Part shown: positions 23,250 through 34,439 of the stretch, in pieces
Numbering within the stretch: position 1 is the first letter of the stretch
Layout: each line of letters begins with the position of its first letter
Origin: Gnetum montanum
Lineage: Eukaryota; Streptophyta; Gnetopsida; Gnetales; Gnetaceae
Reading direction: 5' to 3'
Assembly (NCBI GenBank): GCA_015680685.1
Contig: MNCI01024076.1
Coordinates: forward strand, 1 to 64,000
DNA length: 64,000 nt
Position numbers and translations under genes: made by a program
Notes under the pieces: model-generated
Seen by the model: the letters and a program-made list of their open reading frames with translations, nothing else
What the model was told of the DNA's origin: nothing
The model's database searches: none

Positions 23250-24230
23250 GATTACTGTTTCTCATGTTGCAAATTTATTTTTCTAGAATGTTGTGAAGTT
23301 GCATGGAATTCCTTTGTATATTGTTAATGATAGAGATTTTAAATTTTTAAGTTACTTTTGATATTCACTTTGAAAAATTTTAGGGACAAAGTTGAATTTT
23401 TCTAGTGTATATCATTCACAATATGATGGTCAAATGGAAATGGTGAATAAATATTTGCTTAATATATTGGGATGTTTATGTTATGAACAACCAAATAGGT
23501 AAAAAAACTTATTGTGTCATGCTAAGTTATTATACAATAATGCTTTTCATATTGTTATCGGTAAAAGCCCATTTGAAGTGAACTTTGAATTTTCTCCAAA
23601 GATGGTGGACACTTTGAAGAGCTTTGATAGTGAAACTCAACTTAGTGTTGATTTTGTACAAGAGATGAGGTATCTCCATGCACAAGTAAAATCAAATCTT
23701 GAGAAGAAGGTTGAAGAAAGAGTCCTTAAGAGAAATGAGGATAAATAGGGATAAATTTTGCTATTAGTAACTTGGTTTATGTGCACTTGAAGAAGAAGTA
23801 GTTGAGAGGTGTTAATTTCTTCAAGTTGAAATCCAAGAAGATAAGGCCTTTTAAAATTAAGGCTAAGATCAATGATCATGCATTTGAGATTGATTTACCA
23901 AATGATGTTGATATGCATTTTATATTTAATGTTTGAGATATTATACACTATTGTGGACCAATTGATGAGAAGATTGTATAGGGTAGCATCGATGAGCTGA
24001 AGGGGGCTATTGATTAGTCCAAGTCTTCAATGGAAAGAAAGGTAATCATACTCAATTAGAGTGAAGCATATAGTACTCAAGGAGTCAAGAGGCATGAGTA
24101 TTTGATCCATTGGAAAGATTAGTCCATGGATGATGTTGTATGAGTTCATGAGACCAAACTTCATGAGTGAGAAATCACTTCAAATCATATTGCTTTGTTC
24201 ACATGGGTTCACTTTTTGAAGGATTAGAGA
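23250..24230 (+). pseudogene. Chromovirus integrase C-terminal half plus chromodomain (element J)
   Basis: The plus strand reads FLENVVKLHGIPLYIVNDRD (second catalytic Asp), then SVYHSQYDGQMEMVNKYLLN (catalytic Glu kept in MEMVN), then an open stretch at 23512-23748 with AKLLYNNAFHIVIGKSPFEV. A chromodomain follows at about 24040-24170 (KRHEYLIHWKD, then ETKLHE). Chromodomains at the integrase end mark chromoviruses and are thought to guide insertion into heterochromatin. The 5' part is missing where element B abuts it. Confidence 0.8.
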
Positions 24231-24239
24231 GCTTGTGTA

Positions 24240-24510
24240 GGAACATCTCTTCCAAATCCTTTTTTCTTGCCTACATATGTGTTTTATAGGTTTCTATCTC
24301 TATGGAGATGTCTTGGAGGTTAAGCATACATCTTGGCTAGGAGTGAATTCTTCACAAAATATGTCTTGGTCTAGTAGGATACATCTTGAAATTTGGAAAA
24401 TACATCTTGTCTTGAGACAAAATATCTTGGGAAAGATGTCTTATCTACAATGTAGATGTCTTAAATAAAAGGTCTTGCCTACAAGGAGACATCTTGGTGA
24501 GGGAGGAGAT
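24240..24510 (+). repeat. Irregular array of an ACATCTTGG / GATGTCTTGG word
   Basis: About ten copies of a (A/G)(C/T)AT(C/G)TCTTGG-like word, spaced roughly 12-30 bp, directly after the chromovirus coding end. The place fits the start of the 3' LTR (U3) of element J. I could not fix LTR boundaries. Confidence 0.55.
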
Positions 24511-26470
24511 GACTCTTAAAAATAGTAGAGGGCTTGGCCAAAAGTGGTGCTTTTATAGAAGATGATCCAAGGAAGCTAGATACAATTCATATGATCAAAA
24601 AACTTTTTTATTTGGTCATTCTAAGTTGGAGAATAGCTAAAAGATGGAGGAAAAAGATAGAAAAATCATGGGAACTCCAAGTTGAGCTTGTGGAAGGTTT
24701 CCCTTGATTTTTATCTTATTTTCATAATAAATTTATTATTGTATCAGGCTTATGATGGACAAAGAGTAAGAGAAGATTCCTCAGTGAATGCTCTTGATTT
24801 GATAAGATATTAGGCAAGGTGTGGAAAAGAATATTGAGTGAGTGTGTAGAGGTTGTAGCTCCTAGATCAATTGTATTATGTATTCGCCTATGTATTCCTA
24901 TTCTTTCTTATATATTGAGATCTCATTCCTAGGTTGTGAGAGAATCCTTTTATTAGTTGTGTCTTGCATTAAGAAAAATCATTATATAGCTATAAATTCT
25001 CATGCCCTATAATATCATTTGAGTGAAAAATTTTGGATGTTTGTGGGATTTGGAAACCTTGTTGTAATCTTATAATTGAATAATTGAAGATATTTAGTTT
25101 TTTTTTTAGAAAAAGGTTATTATCTTTTCATAATATCTAGATTTAGTATTTGAAGGTGATTAATTATTGAAGTAAACCTACTTTAATGATGAAGTAGGAA
25201 CCAATGCTATCTCATGATCTATCATTGAGCATCCTGGCCTTGGGAAATAGGTTGCATATTCTAACTATAACTCTTTAATTTCATTTAGTGGTGCTAGAGT
25301 AGAGATCTTAGCGTGCATTAAGTTATCATTCTTAGTTAGCAATTGCATCACATTTAAGATAATTTTTACAACTATGAGGAATTCATCAAGTATAAATGTT
25401 ATCTTAGGAAGACCTTAGTGAGCTTATTACTATGCTATCTTTTCTCCATTACTTTAGGAACCCATTTCCATTGCAAGGATAAAGAAGTAGTGATTCACAT
25501 AGATCTTGAGGTTCCTACTATTATGTTTCTTGATGTGATGTGATAGGAGAGTCTAGCCTAGGATCCCAACTCACACTCATAGGATTTGGTAAATTAGATA
25601 TAATAGAGTCTATTAAAAGTATAAAGAGCTCTACTAGAATGTAGGCTAGAAAGCCATAATCCAATCATAGCCTCCACAATAATTCCTTTATAATTTCATG
25701 TTGCCCGTATTTTTATAATTTATAGATTTTTCTAGAGTTTGTGCATGTTTTCTATTTTCACTTAGTCCTTATGTTATGTCTTTTAATTTACATAATTGTA
25801 ATGTTTTACCATTCTAACTTCATTTTCTTTTATTATTTATGGCTAGCACTTAGTTTCTTTTACACAAGTGTAGAACTTTTATATTTATATTTGTTGCATT
25901 CATTTTCATAATTTGTGAAAGAAAAAAATTAAGAAAATCATAAACATATAAAATTTAGAAAAATTCATAAATATAGAAAACTTAAAGAATTGCAAACCTA
26001 GAAAACTATAAAAGTTATAAAAATATAAAATGTAAAAAGGCCATAAAAAATAATGGTCCTTGTACCATAGCCAAATATTCATACAACATCCATTAGAGTA
26101 CATTTCATTAATAATCATACATAATATCCAAAAAATAATAAAAATTCTAAATACAAGTCTCATGTTAATATCTAACTCTAGTCATCCTAACCACTTGGGA
26201 TCTCATCATGAGAAGGAAAGATCTTTCCCACAACCTCATCATTGTTTGGGTCCTTCTTACTACTACTAAAACCTCTTGGAGCCTATGTATCTATAAAAAC
26301 ATAAACTAAAATAAAACTTAAAAATATAACAATAAATAAGAATACTAACATAAGTAAAATATAAAATTATAAAAATACTAAAACTAATAATAATTAACGT
26401 AAAAAATAAAAAATAAAATAACTAAAATATATTTTCTTACTTGCAACCATGTCACTAGGTCCTACTTTAC
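24511..26470. other. No recognisable gene
   Basis: AT-rich, probably the rest of the element J LTR followed by decayed sequence. 25900-26400 is an A-rich low-complexity tract whose open frames on both strands are compositional. Confidence 0.5.
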
Positions 26471-26479
26471 ACCCATCTA

Positions 26480-26617
26480 TTGATGGATAAATTTTGGACA
26501 CATCAATACCCAGAAAAACTCTTTTAAGGAGACTACCACCTAGGGAACCTCTTTTAGGTGATAGTCTCCCTAAACAAGTTTTTCTAGATACTAGTGTGTT
26601 CAAAATTTATGCATCAA
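26480..26617. repeat. 138-bp foldback with 62-bp arms
   Basis: Arms 26480-26541 and 26556-26617 match as inverted copies at about 51 of 62 positions around a 14-nt loop. Nearly all mismatches are transitions, so a transcript of either strand would form a long hairpin with wobble pairs. It could be a small MITE-like foldback or a hairpin RNA precursor. No target duplication is evident. Confidence 0.6.
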
Positions 26618-26689
26618 CATCATCATCATTTATTATTGCCCCTATCTTAGAGGTCTTGTAACCAAATACATTAACCAACTACTATCTAA

Positions 26690-29260
26690 TCTATTCAAGA
26701 GAGAGGAATGTGAAGTCCAATTTTTTTATAAGCATATCTAGGACATTAAAAATGGATGGATTGTCAACATTAGGCTCCCTTTCCATCCTGATGTCCTCTC
26801 CTATATTAGGAGCCTTATTTTCTCTCTTTTTCCTCTTCACCTTTACACAACCTTCAAAGGCTTCTAAGGCATCACTAAATTTCATCTTCTTAATAAACAT
26901 GCCTCTTAGATTTCTTGCTCTCTTTTCTTCCCTAAGTTGGTGAGGATAAAATTTTTTTCTTATAAAACAATTTGTTTCTTTTGTGTTGATTTCCCTAATG
27001 TTTCCACATAGCACAACTATGCCTCAACTTACTCTTTAAGGTTTTCATAATTAATAGTTTATGCTACTAATGAGTATGGGTAGCTAGCAAAACATCCAAG
27101 AAATATCTCAAAATCCAATGAAAGGAAGAATTAAGATAATTCTACTATGAAAATCAAGCTCTAACATTCCATCTTGTTCTTGAATTTATTTATTTGAGAA
27201 GGCATTTTCTTCTTTTTCTCTTTGGTAAATAATAGTTCTATTGTTACATCCATTATGATATTTGATTATTTTACTTTAAGTGAGATCATCTGTATTTCAT
27301 ACTGAGGTATTACATCCACCCTCTCTCTCACGTTTGGATCATTATGCAATAAAGGTTGTAAATCAGGATCTACAATGAATAACGTTTTGTAATCCATCCT
27401 AATTTATACATCTATTAAAACATCTAATTTTTATCTATCTATCTAACTAACAAAGTAAAATAGATATTTTGTAATTACTAACATAAATAAAAATAAAAAA
27501 AATTAGAACACTAAAAGTACAAGAATACAAAAGAAAAAACATAAATGAACTTATCACTATCTAAAACAACATTTTAGGATTTTTTGTTATACCATCAATC
27601 ATTCCTCTAACTAATTCTTTCATTTCAATATGTTTCCATACCAGCCTTAAAATATCTTACATACAAAATTACAAAAATTAATAAAAAATTCAAAAATCAC
27701 AAATAAGCCTAAGCAAGCGAAATAAAAAAGAACTATAAACAAAACCACTTACCATAAGATAGTGATCCCTTCTTCTTCAATTTCTTTTCTAACCACTTCA
27801 TCCTAACTTCATTTGACATTTCTTTCTCCTGGGAAGGTAATCCACTGGTCCTTAACAGAAATGGAATTTTTTCCAACTCATAATCTACAAGCTAAAAAAA
27901 TCATTAGTCTTTTCTACAAATGAACTATTAGATCTTTTCCAATTACCAAAACATTTTAAACTTTATTTTCGTATCCTAAGTTAATTTATAATGCCTAATC
28001 AAATAGCTCATGTGTGAAGGCCTTATTTTCCACTCTCTTTGCTACCTCCCTTTCTTTTGTCTCTACTACTTCATGGGTCTTTTTTTTTCTTCCTCTTTTG
28101 CTTACCTCTCTACTTCCTCTTATGCTTTCTTCTCTTCCTCTTCATAGACCCTCCTCTCTTCTTCTTCTCCTTTCCTTCTTTATTATCTTAAAGAGTGCTT
28201 TGGTCTCTACCTTCTTGTTTTCCTTCACTACAACTACAAAGTGTAAACAAACAAGAAAAATTAGTAAATGTAAAAATTTCATAAGAATTTTATAAAACAT
28301 CAAAATATGAATACACTAATTCTAGAAATAAAACAACATGTATAATAAAACTACTTTGCTAACTTTCCTAATCTCTCTACTTCCTTGGGCAATTTTTCTT
28401 TTAACTCATCCTTCAAATCATATGTATTCATTGCTAAACACAAACTGCTCTCATCTTCTTAACCATTTTTCCTTCATTTTATGTGTCCGAGGAACTAGGT
28501 TCATATGAATTGATTATTTCTTGGTTAATGCCATGCTGTGAAGAATGGAGAATTTAGCTACATCCTCTCACAATAATCATGCTATCTTCATGGGATCACT
28601 TAATGCTATGGAAAGGATCATCATGATGTTCATCACATGCTAATACACAAGACAAGATAAGTCCTCCTCATTCAACACCTTTCCCTTGTGATCAACATAA
28701 TCTAATAACTTTGTGAAATAATGCAACATCTCACAATAAAAAAATAAAGTTAATAGAGTTGTTTGATCTTTCACCATTCACAATGTTAATGTTGTCTAAC
28801 TCATTGAACATCTTCTTGTCCATGTAGATAGCCTAATCATAGCAAGTACCATGGACCATGACATTGTAAATGACCACAAGCCTAATAGAAGAAGTAGTTC
28901 TATGTTGTCTAATCTTAAAGAGATGATACATTTGCACCAAATTAGGATTTTTACATTTGAAAATGTTGCAAGACTTATTGCCACACTAATCTCATTTAGT
29001 AATCATCTCCTAATTAATGGTTGACAACTTCTTATCTTTCTCAACTACTAGGCCAACATTAGAAAAATTAAACTAGTGCCTCAATAAACTTTGGTTCTAA
29101 GGTAATATTACCTCTCTACCCTGAACTTTGAATATGAATAACCATTTTTGTCTTGAATAACATCTTACTAGGGTAATTACATTCATGGGTGAAATGTTAG
29201 GAGATCTAAATATAAATAAAGGATTCAACCCTATGTGCTCTAAGTGGAAACGTTACTTCC
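26690..29260 (-). pseudogene. Unrecognised degenerate coding remnant (K)
   Basis: The minus strand holds long protein-like stretches interrupted by stops. Around 28740-29200 it reads FKVQGREVILP, CNIFKCKNPNLVQMYHLFKI, RTTSSIRLVVIYNVMVHGTC and IYMDKKMFNELDNINIVNGE. A further open frame at 26691-27014 is Lys-rich. Residue composition is like a real protein rather than chance. The same kind of minus-strand reading (DNPNSKDTYLDMLEHMLCEA) continues beyond element D at 41690-41780, so D may have inserted into this remnant. I do not recognise the family; it could be an old transposon or a host pseudogene. Confidence 0.35.
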
Positions 29261-29457
29261 TTCTATGTCCACTCACCAACCATGCATGATCTATACATTG
29301 GCTTACAAGTTTCTCTCCTTTACATTTTCAAGTTGAATGTACATAACTTCTAGATTATTATTTTATCTACAAAAGAAAAACATAGTTTGTTAAACTTAAA
29401 GTACATATCTAGGCAAATCCAAAGCAAAGTGTTGGCAAAATGAAGCTAAGTGTTAAA

Positions 29458-29462
29458 TATGG
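29458..29462. repeat. Target site duplication TATGG, left copy (element D)
   Basis: TATGG lies immediately before the LTR terminus and is repeated at 41496-41500 after the other LTR. Ty3/gypsy integration gives 5-bp duplications. Confidence 0.8.
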
Positions 29463-31384
29463 TGTGACATCTAAAAATGTTAGTGGCTAGAACACCAAGA
29501 GCTCAATGGGCATATAGCCTAACCCCAAATCCATGTGAGGGTCATGTTGGAAAATAGAAAAAAGGTGCCTTGAATAGTTTGGTTGATCAAATAGGGACTT
29601 ACATAGTGTTATAATGACTGTTTGTAAGAGGGGTTTGTAGAGCATTACTTGAGAACATTGGGACAACAAACAAGAGCATAATGGAGAGTCCCAACCTAAA
29701 AATAGTGATGTGAGCATGCAAATATGTATTGAACAATGGATAAATGCAAGAGTTATGCTTAATATTAGAGAAAAAAATTCTTAAAAAAGAAATGAAATAG
29801 AGCTTGAGAACAAAGAAATGCACTGCCCCAAAATTGGGGAGCACAAATTTTGCTAAACAGAAGGTGAGAATGGTATGTGGTGTCAGTTAAGCACAATGTC
29901 AGTGAAGTAGTGTAGTCACAGTCTCTAGGATGTTAGGGACACAAAGCTAATGGCTACAAGGGAGGATAAACCTACTAGGTTGGTTGTTGCCATATTCTAC
30001 TAGTATAATGATGGACTACATTTTGGAAGGCATCAAAGTATGTAGCTTGAGTGCTTAGAGGCAGGAGTATCAGGGATGCTCAAATAGCTAAAATACTCAA
30101 GGCCCTTTTAATTTGCCAAACCCTAGAGTGTTGGTCTTTGGGGTATTTATAGGCCTAGGTTTAGCGTGAAATGTGGATTAGGCACCACGTGGCATGTGTG
30201 CCATGTGGCATGAGCATAGATGGGGTTACATTGACATATTACACTCTCATGAGAGTAACAAAGTGTTACACTCTAAAGGACAGCAACAGATACCCAAAGA
30301 CTATGGGACTGTGACCACACTACTGGGATTGCATGTGCCAGAGTTCGAGAGATGGCAATGTACCTACAAATGGTGTCAAAATAATACAACTTGGAGACTA
30401 CACTCTGGGACTACATCTTCCTCCTCTTTCGAGTAGGGTAAAGCCTAGGAACAATTTTGGGGATTAATGGGAGGTGCAAAAGAAATGCAAACTACTAATA
30501 TTAGCTACTAGAGGGACATCAGAGTTGGGACAAAGGCCAATGTTGAGTTCTAGAGGCTTTTGGAGGCTGTCGAAGACTTTTCTCGAGTGTCAAGCTCGCT
30601 ACACTCTAGAGTGTAACACAACATTTAGTAAAAATTTGGAACATTTTGATTTTTTCACACTAGTTACATTGGCTATGCTAGAGAGTGTAGTAGAGCGTAG
30701 TAGGGATAATTAGCCAGATTTTGATTAAATCTGCAGTCTTCCTTCATGGCACGTTGGCCTCACTCTGGGGCGTAGCAAGATGGGCAACCTTGAAAGTTAG
30801 GAAATGTGCCAAATTTATCTTCTATGTCGAGCTAGCTTGACAAATCCTTATCCAACACTTAAGGTAAAACTAGGCACTAGAACCTAAGTCACGCTAACTA
30901 TGCTATGGAGCATAGTAACTTGAAAGATAGAACATTTTCCGAACTGTTTTGTCCATCCTGAGCACTTTTGACAAACTTTAGTCTAATACTTGGGCAAGCT
31001 GGTGATTGGGACATGTGCCAAGCTGGGTACGCTGGGGAGTGTAGTAAGCATGATAGCCCAAGAGATAGAAAATTTTTCGAACTATTTTGTCCATCCCAAG
31101 AATCCCTTGGCCACTTCTCACTTGATACTTGGGTAAACTGGCCATGGAATTCTGTGCTATGCGAGGGAGCATAGTAGGAAAACTGAGAGCATAGTAAGAT
31201 ACTTAGAAAAATTTTCATGAAATTGTTATTGATACTTAGAAAAATCTTGCAAAATAGGGCTTAATGTATCCTACGTTGGCTACGCTATAGAGCATAACAC
31301 CCACACTTAGAAAAATTTGATAAGTTTTGATACTTAGATAAATTTTCCACTGAACTACCAAAGCTTGAAATTGGTGGTGTTTCA
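29463..31384 (-). repeat. 3' LTR of element D (1922 bp)
   Basis: On the plus strand it runs TGTGACATCT to GGTGGTGTTTCA. Minus-strand TATA box TATAAATA is the complement of 30144-30151. U3 (30160-31384) is full of short dyads: perfect palindromes ACTCTCATGAGAGT (30243-30256) and ACACTCTAGAGTGT (30601-30614), the inverted repeat ACTATGCT-atgg-AGCATAGT (30897-30916), and further GCTATGC/GAGCATAG pairs. Confidence 0.9.
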
Positions 31385-31398
31385 TTGCCCCCTCTTTG
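31385..31398 (-). other. Polypurine tract of element D
   Basis: The minus strand reads AAAGAGGGGGCAA directly before the LTR start TGAAACACC, the normal place for the plus-strand primer. Confidence 0.8.
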
Positions 31399-32949
31399 TT
31401 GAGGTTTGGAGGATTGACTCAAGAGACATCAACAAAGAATACGAAACACCACAATGAACATGACACGAAGACCGCATGTTAGTGCCTGATTAGATAATGC
31501 TTCACTTATGCTTGAGAGTGCCTAGGGAATAAAGTATGGCAGGGAATAGGTTAGGGAGATGGGTTAAGGAATGACAAGTGGAAGGGATTTTCATGCTGCA
31601 TGTGACTATAAGATGTGATATTATGATGGATTGTTGCCAAAGCATGATCCCTTGTTGGAGTGCTTGTGAGGAAGTCATCATGTGGAGGTGGTCTACCTTT
31701 AGGATTTTAACCTCTTGTTGGAGTGCTTGTGAGATGGTCAATCCATGGTTGGACCTGTTGCAAAGTGGTAACTTTGCTATTTACTTGGGCACTTTTTTTG
31801 TCCCATTTTTCTTTTTCTCTTGGTTTTATTTTTCTTTTCCTACTCTTTTCTTTTTGTTTTTCTTTTGCTTTCTCTTTTTTGAAGATGTTTTTTTGCCAAG
31901 TGAACTATGCGCCATTTAACAAAATTTTCTTAGAGGAAACCACGTCTCACCTGTAGGATAGGTGTTTCCTCCTTAGGATGAGTTGTGTTACATCTATTTG
32001 GGGCTTTGACCAGCCCAAAAAGGCTTCCCATGGGATGAGTTACATTACATCCATCATGTGTTTTGCGATTGACTATAGGAAAGGCTCCATGTGCATCAGG
32101 GAAGCTTGTAGTGAGTGTGGGAGAATGAAAGATTAAGAGGTAGAGGTAAATTGGCTAGAGGGATAGTAGGGATGTGCACTCTTAAGTATCTTAATGAGTC
32201 AAAGAGAGCACATCGAGGTAGTGTGGCAACTTGGCACCTTAATGAAGCACACTCCTTGAATAGCATGGTTGAGGCTTCATCCTGCAAACGCAGCACTATG
32301 AAAACAAGAAAAATAACCACCATGTGAGATGAAGATGAAGTCTTATTTGCAAGGGAATTACAAGGGTTGTGAATGTCATGTCAATTTCAGGTGCATGCAA
32401 TGTCCAAAGTAGGAAGGCCAGTGCATGCATCGATGGTGGTAGGCTCCAAAAGCTTTGGTAGCCACACCAAAAGTGAGCACCCAAGTGACTAGAGGTTATG
32501 GTGATGTAGGTTCTTGGGAGTTCTCACCAAAGGTAGGAGCTAGGAAACCCAGCAGCAAGGTGAGAAGCCATGGTGCTATATGCTCTTCCAAGCTTAGGAA
32601 ATGGTGAGGGCTAGAGGATGGAAGTGCTATGGTTGGGCCATAGTACCTTTGGTTCTCTGGCAAGTGATGTTAATGGTGAGAGCTTTGACCAAGATGATAG
32701 GAAATGGTGGTGGTAGCTCTATAAGGTCAACAAGATGTCAAAAGACATCTTCGAAAGATCAACAAGATGCCAAGGATGGCGATGCTGCAAATGTCCCAAA
32801 GGGTTTTTGTTTGATGATGTGAACTTAATTTTGGAATTGCAGCACCCCACCCCATCCTACTTGAGAGGTGTGGGTAGGTGACAAAGGATTAAAAGTATTC
32901 ACGCTCACTTGTCTAAAAAACCATGTGTGTTGAACTATGAATGCTGAAT
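31399..32949 (-). other. 3' untranslated region of element D
   Basis: No element protein is visible. Frames on the plus strand (for example 32601-32822) are unrecognised. A 19-bp phrase beginning CTTGTTGGAGTGCTTGTGA occurs twice, near 31652 and 31712, about 60-70 bp apart. Confidence 0.5.
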
Positions 32950-33262
32950 TGCGAACCCAGTTTTAGATCTTGGTAGACCACATGTTATGCTAGTTTAAGG
33001 TCCTAGCAAATCATGAACCTAGTTTAAGGTCTAGGTAGACCATGATGTGCTAGTTTAAGGTCCTAGCAGACTGCTATGCTAGTTTAACATTCTAGTGAAT
33101 GGTAGATGGCTAGTTTAAGGTCATAATGGACCGTGTTGTGGATGCCAGTTTAACATCATGGCCCAGGGACATTCTGTGGAATTTTAATATCATAGCAGAC
33201 ATTTTGTGTTAGTTTAATGTTATAGTAGATATTTTGTGCCAGTTTAACATCATAGTAGATGT
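32950..33262 (-). repeat. Degenerate tandem repeat, about 10 units of a TAGTTTAAGG phrase
   Basis: Plus strand units run TGCTAGTTTAAGGTCCTAGC and variants (CCAGTTTAACATCATAG), spaced roughly 28-45 bp. It sits between the integrase end and the 3' LTR. That 3' untranslated region is known to gain tandem repeats in Tat/Ogre-type elements. A three-unit relative lies at 36165-36240 inside the same element. Confidence 0.65.
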
Positions 33263-33269
33263 CAACTTA

Positions 33270-33560
33270 CCTTGTTTTATCATTGGCATGATACTGCATA
33301 CTAGGCATAGTACGGCTTCAAGTACGAGTGGTTAATTAGATTGGCAAACTCATTACTATCTAGATCAGCAAGCTTGAATACTCTATTATCATAGGCCTTT
33401 ATGACTAAGAAAGGCCCGTCCTAGTTAGCTAAGAATTTTTTTGTGGGCTTGTGAACAACCTTGAGGACTAGGTCTCCCTTCTTGATTGGGCATTGATGTT
33501 GATTGTGATGGTGCTTCTACCCTTTCTTTTCTTGTCACCACTTGATGTGATCAAGTGTTT
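33270..33560 (-). pseudogene. Integrase C-terminus of element D
   Basis: The minus strand reads KKGDLVLKVVHKPTKKFLAN, then a TAG at the Trp position, DGPFLVIKAYDNRVFKLADL, then NEFANLINHSYLKPYYA. This is the strand-rich C-terminal region of Tat-type integrases. It directly follows the RT start, so the whole region between was deleted. Confidence 0.8.
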
Positions 33561-33599
33561 GCACATACTCCTCCTCTATAGAGTCAAGTTCAATGGTTC

Positions 33600-33990
33600 T
33601 CAACTCATTATTTTGAACCTCATCAATGAAGCCCAAGAGGATCATTATTTTGAACCTTGATCAATGAACACCACCTTAGGCTTAACTTTGTGAGCTTTTT
33701 CTTAACTAGTTTTATGTAAGGATTGAGAATAATGTTGTGTTGTATTATGTGAGGGTCCAAACTTGGCATGTCTTCATAGGACCATTCAAATGCCTTGATG
33801 TTATCGTTAATGACTTTAGAGATGCTTTGTTTGATTTGAGGCTCTAACAAGGAACTAAGTTTCAATGTCTTAGCCTCACCTTTACATGTTACTGTAGGGA
33901 CTTCTATGAGAGGATCCTCAGTTATGCCACATAATTCTAAGTCTAGAACTCTAACTAGATGGTTTGGCTAGTCTAGAGATGTCTCTAAGG
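33600..33990 (-). pseudogene. RT N-terminal segment of element D
   Basis: The minus-strand frame 33865-33623 reads MKLSSLLEPQIKQSISKVIN, then FEWSYEDMPSLDPHIIQHNI and IKLVKKKLTKLS. Tat-type pols read roughly FAWSYEDMPGLDPxIVxHxL then PVKQKLRR at this point, just before the RT fingers. The frame then runs into the deletion junction at about 33600-33668. Confidence 0.8.
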
Positions 33991-34439
33991 ATGCTACATT
34001 TGTGTCATAATTCACATGTTCCAAGTCTAGGAGCTTAATGTTTATGCATCTCATGAAGCCACCATAAGGTCTAGTGAAGACTAAGGGTGAATGAAGACTC
34101 TCGTATGCATTTATTCTACAATTCTGCCCAAAAATCCTGCAAAACAACTAGAAAAATGTAAAATGACACTTGTCTTAATAAGGAAAAAATCATTAAATAA
34201 GGAAGAAAATGTTATGAAAATTCACCTAACTATGGAGTATGTAAAGTAATTTTCGGGGCTCAATTAGCCAAAAAATTGCTAATTCAAGGTTGTAGCTGAC
34301 CATAGTTTATGCAAGAGACATAGGTTTAAGCAAGGCATAGAAATTTTTAAATGTGGGGCTAAGTTGGATGTTTACTGGGCAATTGAAGAAAATGCAAAAA
34401 AATTTCTAGGTATAAGGATGATGAAAAGTTGAAAAAATT

